Assembly: GCA_050255995.1 (NCBI GenBank)
Contig: JBFWIM010000079.1
Span: 1 to 8,817, forward strand
DNA from: Intestinibacillus sp050255995
Lineage (GTDB): Bacteria > Bacillota > Clostridia > Oscillospirales > Butyricicoccaceae
Direction of reading: 5' to 3'
Length of the DNA: 8,817 bases
Shown in pieces: positions 1-5,774 of this stretch. The notes under the pieces are model-generated. The model was not told where the DNA came from, searched no databases, and saw only the letters and a list, made by a program, of their open reading frames with translations. The translations under genes were made by a program, and so were the position numbers. The first letter of the stretch is position 1; each line of letters begins with the position of its first letter.

Positions 1-512
1 CCAAGCAGCGTGGTTTCCGCGCCGGTATGCGGAATGATAGACACCTGAAAGCCGCGGCTGTCCACCGAAGCGACCGTCAGGCTGATCCCGTCAATCGCGA
101 TCGAACCCTTTTCAACAATATACCGCAGCAGCTCCGGCGCGGCGTGCACCGTGACCCAGACCGCGTTGTCCTCGCGCCGCAGACCCGCAACCGTTCCGAT
201 CCCGTCGATGTGTCCGGAGACAATATGTCCGCCGAAGCGGCCATCCGCCGCCATCGCGCGCTCCAGATTTACCGGAGTCCCCGGCCGCAGCTGCCCCAGC
301 GCGGAGCGGCGCATGGTTTCACCCATCACATCCGCCGCGAAGCCCTGCCCGTCCAGCGCGGTCACCGTCAGGCATACGCCGTTTGTCGCAATGCTGTCGC
401 CGATTCTGGTGCCCTCGAGCACGGCGCGGGCCTCGACCCACAGGCGCGCGCCCGCGGCGGAGCGTTCGATGCGGGAAATCCGCCCGACTTCTTCAATAAT
501 CCCAGTAAACAT
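1..512 (-). CDS. ribE: Riboflavin synthase alpha subunit, C-terminus cut by window edge
   Basis: This enzyme makes riboflavin by dismutation of two molecules of 6,7-dimethyl-8-ribityllumazine, the last step of the pathway, in the cytoplasm. The window holds the first 170 codons; the family is usually about 200-220 residues, so the C-terminus is missing. The N-terminus MFTGIIEEVG is the family hallmark. Two repeated lumazine-binding barrels are visible: the first has GDSIATNGVCLTV (about residues 38-50), the second has GSIAIDGISLTV, and GGHIVSGHIDG joins them. The ATG shares one base with the ribD stop (TGATG at 514-510). A GGAGGGG ribosome binding site inside the ribD end (527-521) sits 8 nt before it, so translational coupling is likely. 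Transcription should be under the upstream FMN riboswitch. In Bacillus-type operons ribAB and ribH follow, which would lie outside the window. Identity is secure. Confidence 0.96.
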   Translation of the reverse strand, partial: MFTGIIEEVGRISRIERSAAGARLWVEARAVLEGTRIGDSIATNGVCLTVTALDGQGFAADVMGETMRRSALGQLRPGTPVNLERAMAADGRFGGHIVSGHIDGIGTVAGLRREDNAVWVTVHAAPELLRYIVEKGSIAIDGISLTVASVDSRGFQVSIIPHTGAETTLL

Positions 513-1591
513 CAGAGCAGCCCCTCCAACAGAAAATCCTCACCAAGCTGAGTGACGGTCATATGATGCACCGGAATGGCCTGCGCCATGCGGGCAATAC
601 CCGCTCCGCCGAGCGGTGTTTTTGCTTCCACCCCGCCGATCAGCTTTGGCGCAAGATACGCCTGCACCTTTTGGACGATCCCGGCTGAGAGCGCCGCAAA
701 ATGCAGCTCTGCACCGCCTTCTAAAAGAATGCTGTCAATTCCCTGCGCGCCCAATTTTTCCATCAGATCGTTCAGATCGACCCTGCCGTCCCGTTCCTCA
801 CACAGGAGCACCTCCGCCCCCGCTGCCTCAAGCGCTTCCGCACTCGCGCCGCGCTCCACCGCTGCAAGGATCGTGCGGGTCTGCCGCGCCGTGCGGATCA
901 GGCAGCTGTCCGGCGGCGTGCGTAAATAGCTGTCGCAGACGATGCGCACAGGGTCTCGTCCGCCGTCCTTTCGGCAGGTGAGCAGCGGATCGTCCGCGAA
1001 AACCGTACCAACACCAACCATAATCGCCGACAGGCGGTTTCGCATCCGGTGCACATGTGCCCGCGCCGGCTCTCCGGTGATCCAGCGGCTGTCGCCCGTG
1101 CATGTGGCGATTTTACCGTCCAGCGTCATGGCATATTTCATGACCACAAACGGCGTCTTATGCGTAATATAATGAAAAAATATCTCATTCAGATCATGGC
1201 ATTCGCTTTCCAGCACCCCAACCTGCACCTCGATGCCGTGTTCGCGCAGAATGGCAATGCCGCAACCCGCCACTTTCGGATTGGGGTCGACGCAGCCGAC
1301 GACAACGCGCGCAATTTTGTGTTCCAGAATGGCGTCCGTACAGGGCGGCGTCCTTCCCCAGTGACAGCAGGGCTCGAGCGTCACATAAAGCGTCGCGCCC
1401 GTCGCATCTTCGGTGCAGTTGCCGAGCGCGTTGCGCTCGGCATGCGCGCCGCCGCACTGCTCATGCCAGCCCTCACCGATGATCCGGCCGTCCTTCACAA
1501 TCACGCAGCCGACGAGCGGATTGGGACAGACCCGCCCTTCTCCCCGCGTGGCGAGCGCGAGTGCCCGGCGCATATATTCCTGATCTTCCAT
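512..1591 (-). CDS. ribD: Bifunctional riboflavin biosynthesis deaminase/reductase RibD
   Basis: RibD carries out two successive cytoplasmic steps of riboflavin synthesis: deamination of the diaminopyrimidine ribosylamino-phosphate, then NADPH-dependent reduction of the ribosyl side chain. The 359 residues match the usual length. The N-terminal deaminase domain (about 1-143) shows CPNPLVGCV, HAE (H50, E52) and PCCHWGRTPPC (C75, C84), giving the zinc ligands H50, C75 and C84 and the catalytic glutamate E52. The C-terminal reductase domain (from about 145) shows VVMKYAMTLDGKIA, SRWITG, FADDPLLT and LLEGGAELH. The ATG at 1591-1589 follows a GAGGTGAA ribosome binding site at 1602-1595. It is the first gene of the operon and overlaps ribE by one base. 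The riboswitch and two terminators lie directly upstream. Both domains look intact. Confidence 0.97.
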   Translation of the reverse strand: MEDQEYMRRALALATRGEGRVCPNPLVGCVIVKDGRIIGEGWHEQCGGAHAERNALGNCTEDATGATLYVTLEPCCHWGRTPPCTDAILEHKIARVVVGCVDPNPKVAGCGIAILREHGIEVQVGVLESECHDLNEIFFHYITHKTPFVVMKYAMTLDGKIATCTGDSRWITGEPARAHVHRMRNRLSAIMVGVGTVFADDPLLTCRKDGGRDPVRIVCDSYLRTPPDSCLIRTARQTRTILAAVERGASAEALEAAGAEVLLCEERDGRVDLNDLMEKLGAQGIDSILLEGGAELHFAALSAGIVQKVQAYLAPKLIGGVEAKTPLGGAGIARMAQAIPVHHMTVTQLGEDFLLEGLL

Positions 1592-1604
1592 GGGTTCACC
1601 TCAC

Positions 1605-1640
1605 AAAATAAAAAGCGCCCGGGAGATGTCTCCAGGGCGC
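1605..1640 (-). terminator. Distal intrinsic terminator of the rib leader
   Basis: On the minus strand GCGCCC-TGGAGA (1640-1629) pairs with TCTCCC-GGGCGC (1626-1615), giving a GC-rich stem with one A-G mismatch and a very small loop. A TTTTTATTTT tract follows at 1614-1605. It ends only about 3 nt before the ribD ribosome binding site, so it can stop transcription before ribD without affecting any other gene. This is the classical position for the FMN-controlled terminator. Part of its 5' arm (1638-1631) can instead pair with the 5' strand of the aptamer (1854-1847), which fits a termination/antitermination switch. Confidence 0.85.
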
Positions 1641-1661
1641 AAAAATGCATAATGACAGTGT

Positions 1662-1699
1662 AAAATAAAAAATTCTGAAATACAAAATGCATTTCAGAA
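1662..1699 (-). terminator. Proximal AT-rich intrinsic terminator of the rib leader
   Basis: The minus-strand arms 1699-1688 (TTCTGAAATGCA) and 1684-1673 (TGTATTTCAGAA) form a 12-bp stem with one G-U pair and a three-base loop. TTTTTTATTTT follows at 1672-1662. The hairpin lies between the FMN aptamer and the GC-rich terminator at 1605-1640. It may act as a first termination site or as part of an alternative leader fold; sequence alone does not say which. Confidence 0.7.
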
Positions 1700-1738
1700 C
1701 AAATACTACACAAAACAGACGGACGTTATCCGCAATGT

Positions 1739-1858
1739 ACTCTTCTTTTATCCAGACTATACTGTCGGCCTCGGAGTTTCACCGAATCTGCTGCAATGCT
1801 TACGCATCCGCTCGCGGGCTGTACCGCCGGTAGGGAATTTCACCCTGCCCTGAAGAAT
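1739..1858 (-). promoter_or_regulatory. FMN riboswitch aptamer (RFN element)
   Basis: This leader RNA binds flavin mononucleotide and controls riboflavin genes. Read on the minus strand, the conserved RFN blocks appear in order: TTCAGGGCAGGGTGAAATTC, CCCTACCGGCGGTA, AGCCCGCGAGC, GGATTCGGTGAAACTCC-like sequence (here CAGATTCGGTGAAACTCC), then GAGGCCGACAGTATAGTC and TGGATAAAAGAAGAG. The closing helix P1 pairs ATTCTTC (1858-1852) with GAAGAGT (1745-1739), with one wobble pair. The variable P3-P5 arms are compact but complete. It lies between a good promoter and two terminators ahead of ribD. High FMN should therefore favour early termination and switch off ribD-ribE. Recognition of the family is firm; the mode of control is inferred from the terminators. 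Confidence 0.97.
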
Positions 1859-1880
1859 CCCTCATTCACTTGTCTTTTAA

Positions 1881-1909
1881 AGTATACTGCATAGCGCCAG
1901 CCAATGCAA
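1881..1909 (-). promoter_or_regulatory. Promoter of the riboflavin operon
   Basis: A -35 box TTGCAT (1909-1904) and a -10 box TATACT (1886-1881) are separated by exactly 17 nt. The expected start, near 1874, leaves a short run before the riboswitch P1 at 1858. The -35 box begins about 15 nt beyond the nrdR terminator tract, so the rib operon is insulated from nrdR. Confidence 0.8.
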
Positions 1910-1923
1910 GCCTTTTTTCCGGC

Positions 1924-1962
1924 ATATAAAAATTTCCGCGCGTCTGTCCAACAGACGCGCGG
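1924..1962 (-). terminator. Intrinsic terminator after nrdR
   Basis: A perfect 11-bp GC-rich stem (CCGCGCGTCTG at 1962-1952 with CAGACGCGCGG at 1946-1936) has a five-base loop and is followed by AAATTTTTATA. It starts 8 nt after the nrdR stop codon and should end the nrdR transcript before the rib promoter. Confidence 0.92.
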
Positions 1963-1970
1963 CGATATTT

Positions 1971-2432
1971 TTATTTGTCGCGTTCCCGGATCAGGCTGCT
2001 GAGCTCTTCCATAAAGGTATTGATATCCTTAAACTGGCGGTACACCGACGCAAAGCGGACATACGCGACCTCGTCGATATTCTTGAGCTCCTCCATAACC
2101 AGCTCGCCGATCGCTTTGGAGGACACCTCGGACTCCAGCGCGGCGAACAGCTTCTGCTCCACATCGTCCACAAGCTGCTCCAGCCTGGCTTGCGGCACCG
2201 GGCGCTTTTCGCAGGCTTTCATGACGCCCGCCAGCAGCTTCTGGCGATTATAGGGTTCACGCGTTCCGTCGCGCTTGACCAGCATCACGGGGAGATGTTC
2301 CACCGTCTCATAGGTTGTAAACCGTTTCAGGCATTTGAGGCATTCCCTGCGGCGGCGGATACTGTTTCCCTCGTCCGTTGGGCGGGAATCCACAACCTTG
2401 CTATCCGGGAAGTTGCAAAACGGGCATTTCAT
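1971..2432 (-). CDS. nrdR: Transcriptional repressor NrdR
   Basis: NrdR is a zinc- and nucleotide-binding repressor that senses dATP/ATP and controls ribonucleotide reductase genes through paired NrdR boxes. At 153 residues it has the usual length. The N-terminal zinc ribbon shows C3-x2-C6 (start MKCPFC) and C31-x2-C34, with the basic stretch IRRRRECLKC between. The ATP-cone domain follows (about residues 48-138: VKRDGTREPYNRQKL, then KAIGELVMEELKNIDEVAYVRF, here broken into its recognisable parts VMEELKNIDEVAYVRF). The ATG at 2432-2430 is the only sensible start because the family begins with MxCPxC. The ribosome binding site is weak: the nearest candidate is GAGATGAT about 11 nt upstream. 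An extended -10 promoter lies at 2474-2482 and a strong terminator follows the gene. No NrdR box was seen in the window and no reductase gene is present, so its targets lie elsewhere. Confidence 0.96.
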   Translation of the reverse strand: MKCPFCNFPDSKVVDSRPTDEGNSIRRRRECLKCLKRFTTYETVEHLPVMLVKRDGTREPYNRQKLLAGVMKACEKRPVPQARLEQLVDDVEQKLFAALESEVSSKAIGELVMEELKNIDEVAYVRFASVYRQFKDINTFMEELSSLIRERDK

Positions 2433-2473
2433 CTTTATATCATCTCATTTCGCTGCTTGCGCTGATTTCCTCT

Positions 2474-2482
2474 ATTGTATCA
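2474..2482 (-). promoter_or_regulatory. Likely extended -10 promoter of nrdR
   Basis: TGATACAAT (2482-2474) is a good extended -10 element (TGn-TACAAT). No convincing -35 box stands 16-18 nt upstream, where the sequence is a TTTCTT-like run, so the promoter would depend on the TG extension. It lies in the 73-nt gap before nrdR. The surrounding 18 bases recur almost unchanged at the purB promoter. Confidence 0.55.
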
Positions 2483-2505
2483 TCTTCTGCCGGCAAAAGA
2501 AAGTG

Positions 2506-3324
2506 CTAAAAACGCGGTTCCGCGACTTTCGTGCGGATCTTCAGACACCCGTCAAGAAATTCGACCGACCGGCGGAACTGCGCAAGGCTCTCAAAATTCG
2601 TCATATATACTTCAATGAGCACTTTCCCCTGGTACCCCAGCTCGCGCAGGCGATCAAAAAAAGCCGCATAATCCATCGCGCCTTCCCCCGGAAGCAGGCA
2701 GCTCCGCGTGCTGTCAAAATCGTTGATGTGGATGTTGACGATCCGGTCGCCCACCGCGTCGAGATACTCGCTCCAGTGGTGCCCCGCACGGTGCGCCTGC
2801 TTCAAATCCAGCGTGAAACCGAGCTCCGGCACCCGTTCATACAGCATCCGCAGGTAGCGCGGGTTTTCCGATTTGCACCATGCGACGTTTTCCTGCGCCA
2901 AAACCAGCCCGTGCTGCGACGCCAAATCACACAACCGATGATACACCTCGATTTTCCGGGAAATGTCGGCCGCGTTGCGATCCCGGATGACGCTGCGCTC
3001 ACCGTGAAAGGTAAAATATTGCGCGCCGAGGCGCTGCGCCGCCGCAAAATAACGCGTATATTGCTGAATACCGTCCTCTGTGCGCCGCGGATAATCAGAT
3101 AGCAGCATCTGCCCCTCCATCGGCGAGGAGTAGGGATGTACCGAGGTTACGCGCAGACCCTTTTGAGAAAGCAATGCATACAATGCCTCAATAAAATCCA
3201 GTTTAAACTCAGACTCGGTGTTGACAAACACCTCTGTATTGCGCACGCCGAGTTGCGCGACTTCCTGCACAGCCTGCTCCAGCGGTTCCGGATAAAAACA
3301 TGCTGTCGAAATGCCTACCTCCAC
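2506..3324 (-). CDS. Sugar phosphate isomerase/epimerase family protein (TIM barrel)
   Basis: This 272-residue protein belongs to the xylose isomerase-like/AP endonuclease family 2 TIM barrels, which include sugar isomerases, epimerases, inosose dehydratases and endonuclease IV. The substrate cannot be told from sequence. Visible family elements are an N-terminal strand MEVGISTACF, SVHPY (61-65), FTFHGE (104-109), AQENV (143-147), FTLDLKQAHRAG (170-181), VNIHINDFD (196-204), LPGEGAMDYAAFF (211-223) and LIEVY (236-240). The likely metal ligands are E145, D173, H199 and E238, so the site looks intact. Start is GTG at 3324-3322, supported by AAAGGAGG at 3339-3332, 7 nt upstream. It lies 118 nt after secF and 73 nt before nrdR. 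No clear promoter was found, so it may depend on secDF readthrough. Length and motifs argue against a DNA-repair endonuclease IV. Confidence 0.8.
   Translation of the reverse strand: MEVGISTACFYPEPLEQAVQEVAQLGVRNTEVFVNTESEFKLDFIEALYALLSQKGLRVTSVHPYSSPMEGQMLLSDYPRRTEDGIQQYTRYFAAAQRLGAQYFTFHGERSVIRDRNAADISRKIEVYHRLCDLASQHGLVLAQENVAWCKSENPRYLRMLYERVPELGFTLDLKQAHRAGHHWSEYLDAVGDRIVNIHINDFDSTRSCLLPGEGAMDYAAFFDRLRELGYQGKVLIEVYMTNFESLAQFRRSVEFLDGCLKIRTKVAEPRF
2508..2524 (-). terminator. Possible minimal terminator overlapping the isomerase stop codon
   Basis: CGCG-GAAC-CGCG (2524-2513) is a four-base-pair GC stem followed by TTTTTAG, at the last codons of the TIM-barrel gene. The stem is short for an intrinsic terminator, so this is a weak call. 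It is the only candidate between this gene and nrdR. Confidence 0.25.
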
Positions 3325-3345
3325 GGCAACGCCTCCTTTCTGAAA

Positions 3346-3368
3346 GCGTATCTGTGCTGCAGATATGC
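3346..3368 (-). other. Small hairpin just before the isomerase ribosome binding site
   Basis: The arms GCATATCTG (3368-3360) and CAGATACGC (3354-3346) form a 9-bp stem with one A-C mismatch in the minus-strand RNA and a five-base loop. It ends 6 nt before the AAAGGAGG of the TIM-barrel gene. In a plus-strand transcript the mismatch would be a G-U pair, so the structure is not specific evidence for a minus-strand RNA role. It could affect translation or be chance. Confidence 0.35.
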
Positions 3369-3394
3369 CTATGGTGCTATTGTGCGCGAATTAG

Positions 3395-3431
3395 CAAAGG
3401 AGGATACCCGAAAAACGAGCATCCTCCTTTG
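3395..3431 (-). terminator. Long hairpin after secF, terminator-like but without a U-tract
   Basis: The outer arms 3431-3421 (CAAAGGAGGAT) and 3405-3395 (ATCCTCCTTTG) pair perfectly over 11 bp. In the minus-strand RNA the stem continues through GCUCG with CGGGU to 16 bp, with two G-U pairs, around a UUUUU loop. The inner pairs fail in the plus-strand RNA, which suggests function in the secDF transcript. It lies 11 nt after the secF stop. What follows, CTAATTCG, is not a U-tract, so it may stabilise the mRNA 3' end, terminate weakly, or act as a switch. The 3' arm contains CCTCCTTT, complementary to the ribosome binding site of the next gene. Confidence 0.5.
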
Positions 3432-3442
3432 GAAAGTACATT

Positions 3443-4351
3443 TTACGCGTGGCGGCGATGGAAAATTTTGCGGAACGTGCTCCAAAGAGAAGCCGCCAGG
3501 AAGATCGAAGAATATGCGCCGCTGATGATACCAATGATGAGCGGCAGGGTGAAGTTGCGCAGAGACGGCACACCCAGGATAAAGACCATGCCGATCGTTA
3601 TCAACGTAGTCAGCGTGGTGTTCACCGTACGTCCCATGGTCTGCCATACGCCGCGCTCGGCCACGTCTTCAAACGGCTCCTTGCGGGCGACGCGCAGATT
3701 CTCACGGACGCGGTCAAACACGATGATAGACGCGTTGATCGAGTAGCCGAGAATGGTCAGCGCGGCCGCAATAAAGTTCTGGTCCATCTGCACCTGAAAA
3801 ATAACGTAGAAGGACAGCATGACGAACAGATCATGCAGCAGGCAGATAACCGCCGCAAGGCCGGAGGTGAACTCAAAGCGGAAAGCGATGTAGATCATCA
3901 TCAGGACCGCGGCCAGAATTGCAGAAATAAACGCCGAGGTTTTCAGGTCGTTGCCAATCGATGCGCTGACGTCCTGGTTGTTATAAAGATCATCGTCAGT
4001 GAGATTGTATTTCTCCTGCATCGCCTGGATCACCGCCGCACGCTTATCGGTGTCGATGCTCGTAGAGCGGATAATCGCCTGCTGGCTTTCGCCCGAACCG
4101 GCTTCAACGACCGTACCCTCCACACCGGTGGCGTCCTTGAACAGCGTCGCGATGTCATCTTTCATTTCAGGCGTGACTGCAGAGTGCATATTGAACTCCA
4201 TCTCCGTGCCGCCAGCGAAATCGATGGACAGGTTAAAAAAGTTCTTGCCAAACGGCAGTGCTATCAGGCTGATAATACCGACTGCGCAAAGCACAATGGA
4301 AATAATGCCGAAAATTTTAAAATTCTTGATAATTGGAAATTTGCTATTCAT
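3443..4351 (-). CDS. secF: Protein translocase subunit SecF
   Basis: SecF partners SecD in the cytoplasmic membrane and uses the proton (or sodium) gradient to help pull exported proteins out of the SecYEG channel. The 302 residues match the family. TM1 spans about residues 13-33, followed by the SecF signature SIDFAGGTEM (42-51), a short external domain, then VSASIGNDLKTSA (128-140) leading into five further membrane segments. LTILGYSINASIIVFDRVREN (198-218, written here in two parts: LTILGYSINASII and VFDRVREN) is TM4, and RTVNTTLTTL (241-250) is TM5. The ATG at 4351-4349 follows AAAGGAGG (4368-4361), 9 nt away. It lies 18 nt after secD, so the two are co-transcribed. One oddity is that the Asp normally following the TM4 Asn (N-D) is Ala207 here. 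Confidence 0.96.
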   Translation of the reverse strand: MNSKFPIIKNFKIFGIISIVLCAVGIISLIALPFGKNFFNLSIDFAGGTEMEFNMHSAVTPEMKDDIATLFKDATGVEGTVVEAGSGESQQAIIRSTSIDTDKRAAVIQAMQEKYNLTDDDLYNNQDVSASIGNDLKTSAFISAILAAVLMMIYIAFRFEFTSGLAAVICLLHDLFVMLSFYVIFQVQMDQNFIAAALTILGYSINASIIVFDRVRENLRVARKEPFEDVAERGVWQTMGRTVNTTLTTLITIGMVFILGVPSLRNFTLPLIIGIISGAYSSIFLAASLWSTFRKIFHRRHA

Positions 4352-4369
4352 CTCATTACGCCTCCTTTC

Positions 4370-5650
4370 TTACGCACCGTAGACCTTGGGGTTCTTGATC
4401 CGGAAATCCACCATGCGGTTGAGCAGGAAGTGGGTTACGGTCAGAGCCGTGAACATGGAGATAATCACACCGAGGCCCAACGTGGTCGCAAAACCGACGA
4501 TGGTGCCGGTGCCTTTCCAGAAGAGCACGGCCGCCGCGATCAGGGTGGTAATATTGGAGTCGAAAATTGCGGTGAAGGCGCGTTTGAAGCCGGAATCGAT
4601 CGAAGCCTTGACCGACTTGCCTGCGCGCAGCTCCTCCTTGATGCGTTCGAAGATAACGACGTTTGCGTCGACCGCCATACCGATCGATAATATGATGCCG
4701 GCGATGCCGGGCAAAGACAGGTTCACCTTCATCACCGAAAGCAGAACCGCCTCAATGACCATATAGAAGCCCAGCGCAATGACTGCGACGAAGCCCGGCA
4801 GGCGATAGACCAGAATCATGAAGATCGAAACCAGTGCAATGCCGATCAGCGCGGCGATGAAGCTGGTGCGCAGCGCGTTGGAGCCGAGCTGCGGGCCGAC
4901 TGCGCGAAGTTCAACCTGCTTCAGCGTGAACGGCAGCTGGCCGACGTTGATCAGGTTTGCCAGAGACTTGGCGCTGTCCGCAGTGAAACTGCCGTAAATA
5001 ATGCAGCTGTCGCTGTCGATCTTCTCGTGAACATTCGGCTGGGACTGCGCCACGCCGTCGAGGTTAATGGCCATCCAGTTCTTGCTGTCGGTACGGGCGG
5101 CAATCGCTTCCGTCGCCTCGGCGAACTTCTTCTGTCCGTCGGCCGTGAAGGTCATCTGGACGTAGTGCTCCTCGCTGACCGAGCTTTCGCTGATGCGGCC
5201 GTACTGCGCCTTAGCCTCCTTGACGTCGGAGCCGTTCAGCCAGACCTTGCCGTCAGCGTCTGTGAAGGCGAGCTGCGCGGTCGCGCCCAGAATCTTGACC
5301 GCTTCCTCAGGGTTCTTGATGTTCGGGATTTCAACTACCAGGCGCTGTTCGCCCTGCAGCGTAACCGTTGCTTCCGTGAAGCCCTCGCGGGTCAGACGCT
5401 CGCGCAGCATTTCCTGCGCGGTTTCCATGTCCTGCGTGAGCTTGGAGGAATCATAACCGTCCGGCAGCTGCGCCTCAAAAGTAATGGATGAGCCGCCAAC
5501 CAGATCCAGACCGCGGCGAATACCGTTCTCCGAGTCAAACACACTCGGAATGAGTGCCTTGCCCCCCACGCTAAATCCCATGATCGCAGCGACGCCGACC
5601 AAAACAATGATCAGCATGACAGCGATGAAGGATATGATGCTTTTCTTCAC
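4370..5650 (-). CDS. secD: Protein translocase subunit SecD
   Basis: SecD forms a complex with SecF and assists late steps of Sec-dependent export across the cytoplasmic membrane. The protein has 426 residues, a compact SecD of the kind found in Clostridia; Bacillus has a fused SecDF instead. TM1 is at about residues 5-26. GIRRGLDLVGGSSITFE (43-59) is the conserved entry to the large external domain. VGQLPF (236-241) and VGPQLGSNAL (251-260) precede the five remaining membrane segments. GIAGIILSIGMAVDANVVIF (315-334) holds the proton-path Asp D328, and AFTAIFDSNITTLIAA lies at 358-373. GTG start at 5650-5648 follows AGAGGAGGT (5665-5657), 6 nt away, and no better start is seen. A near-consensus promoter with palindromes lies upstream, and secF follows after 18 nt. 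Confidence 0.97.
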   Translation of the reverse strand: MKKSIISFIAVMLIIVLVGVAAIMGFSVGGKALIPSVFDSENGIRRGLDLVGGSSITFEAQLPDGYDSSKLTQDMETAQEMLRERLTREGFTEATVTLQGEQRLVVEIPNIKNPEEAVKILGATAQLAFTDADGKVWLNGSDVKEAKAQYGRISESSVSEEHYVQMTFTADGQKKFAEATEAIAARTDSKNWMAINLDGVAQSQPNVHEKIDSDSCIIYGSFTADSAKSLANLINVGQLPFTLKQVELRAVGPQLGSNALRTSFIAALIGIALVSIFMILVYRLPGFVAVIALGFYMVIEAVLLSVMKVNLSLPGIAGIILSIGMAVDANVVIFERIKEELRAGKSVKASIDSGFKRAFTAIFDSNITTLIAAAVLFWKGTGTIVGFATTLGLGVIISMFTALTVTHFLLNRMVDFRIKNPKVYGA

Positions 5651-5678
5651 TGTTGTACCTCCTCTTGTCCTAACAGAC

Positions 5679-5697
5679 GAAGTTTATTATAAACTTC
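5679..5697. repeat. Perfect 19-bp palindrome over the secD -10 box
   Basis: GAAGTTTATAATAAACTTC (read on the minus strand) has nine-base arms that are exact inverse complements around one central base. It covers the -10 box (5691-5686) and runs to about the expected transcription start, the usual place for a repressor operator. Because it largely precedes the transcript, it is more likely a DNA site than an RNA hairpin. No cognate regulator is known from the window. Chance occurrence in an AT-rich promoter is possible. Confidence 0.5.
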
Positions 5698-5714
5698 TCA
5701 TGTTGTAAAGTCAA
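5686..5714 (-). promoter_or_regulatory. Strong sigma-A-type promoter of secDF
   Basis: TTGACT (5714-5709) and TATAAT (5691-5686) are separated by exactly 17 nt, one base short of full consensus. The expected start near 5679 gives a leader of roughly 30 nt to the secD GTG. Two perfect palindromes cover the -10 box and part of the -35 box. Confidence 0.9.
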
Positions 5715-5725
5715 TCCAGGATTGA
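5711..5725. repeat. 15-bp palindrome over the secD -35 box
   Basis: TCAATCCTGGATTGA (minus strand, 5725-5711) has perfect seven-base arms around one central base and overlaps the first four bases of the -35 box. Seven-base arms arise by chance fairly often, so it carries weight mainly because of its position beside the 19-bp palindrome. Confidence 0.35.
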
Positions 5726-5774
5726 TGCTTCCGCACCCATGCATAAACTATATAAAAATTCTATTTTGCATTTT

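Noticed and set aside
27..551. Plus-strand open frames antisense to ribE
   Set aside because: The minus strand encodes a textbook riboflavin synthase. The antisense products are Arg- and Pro-rich shadow sequences.
3369..3422. Possible 17-codon leader peptide in the secF-isomerase gap (ATG right after AAAGGAGG)
   Set aside because: The ATG touches the ribosome-binding-like sequence with no spacing, and both lie within the hairpin stem. The peptide has no run of regulatory codons.
3449..4690. Long plus-strand open frame (413 codons) antisense to secF and secD
   Set aside because: It crosses the boundary of two clear membrane-protein genes in the opposite strand, has a charged, His- and Arg-rich composition typical of reverse-strand shadows in GC-rich DNA, and shows no family motif or ribosome binding site.
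5715..5774. Terminator after purB
   Set aside because: Only AT-only pairings such as AAAAAT with ATTTTT and scattered TGCA repeats were found, with no GC stem followed by a T-tract.
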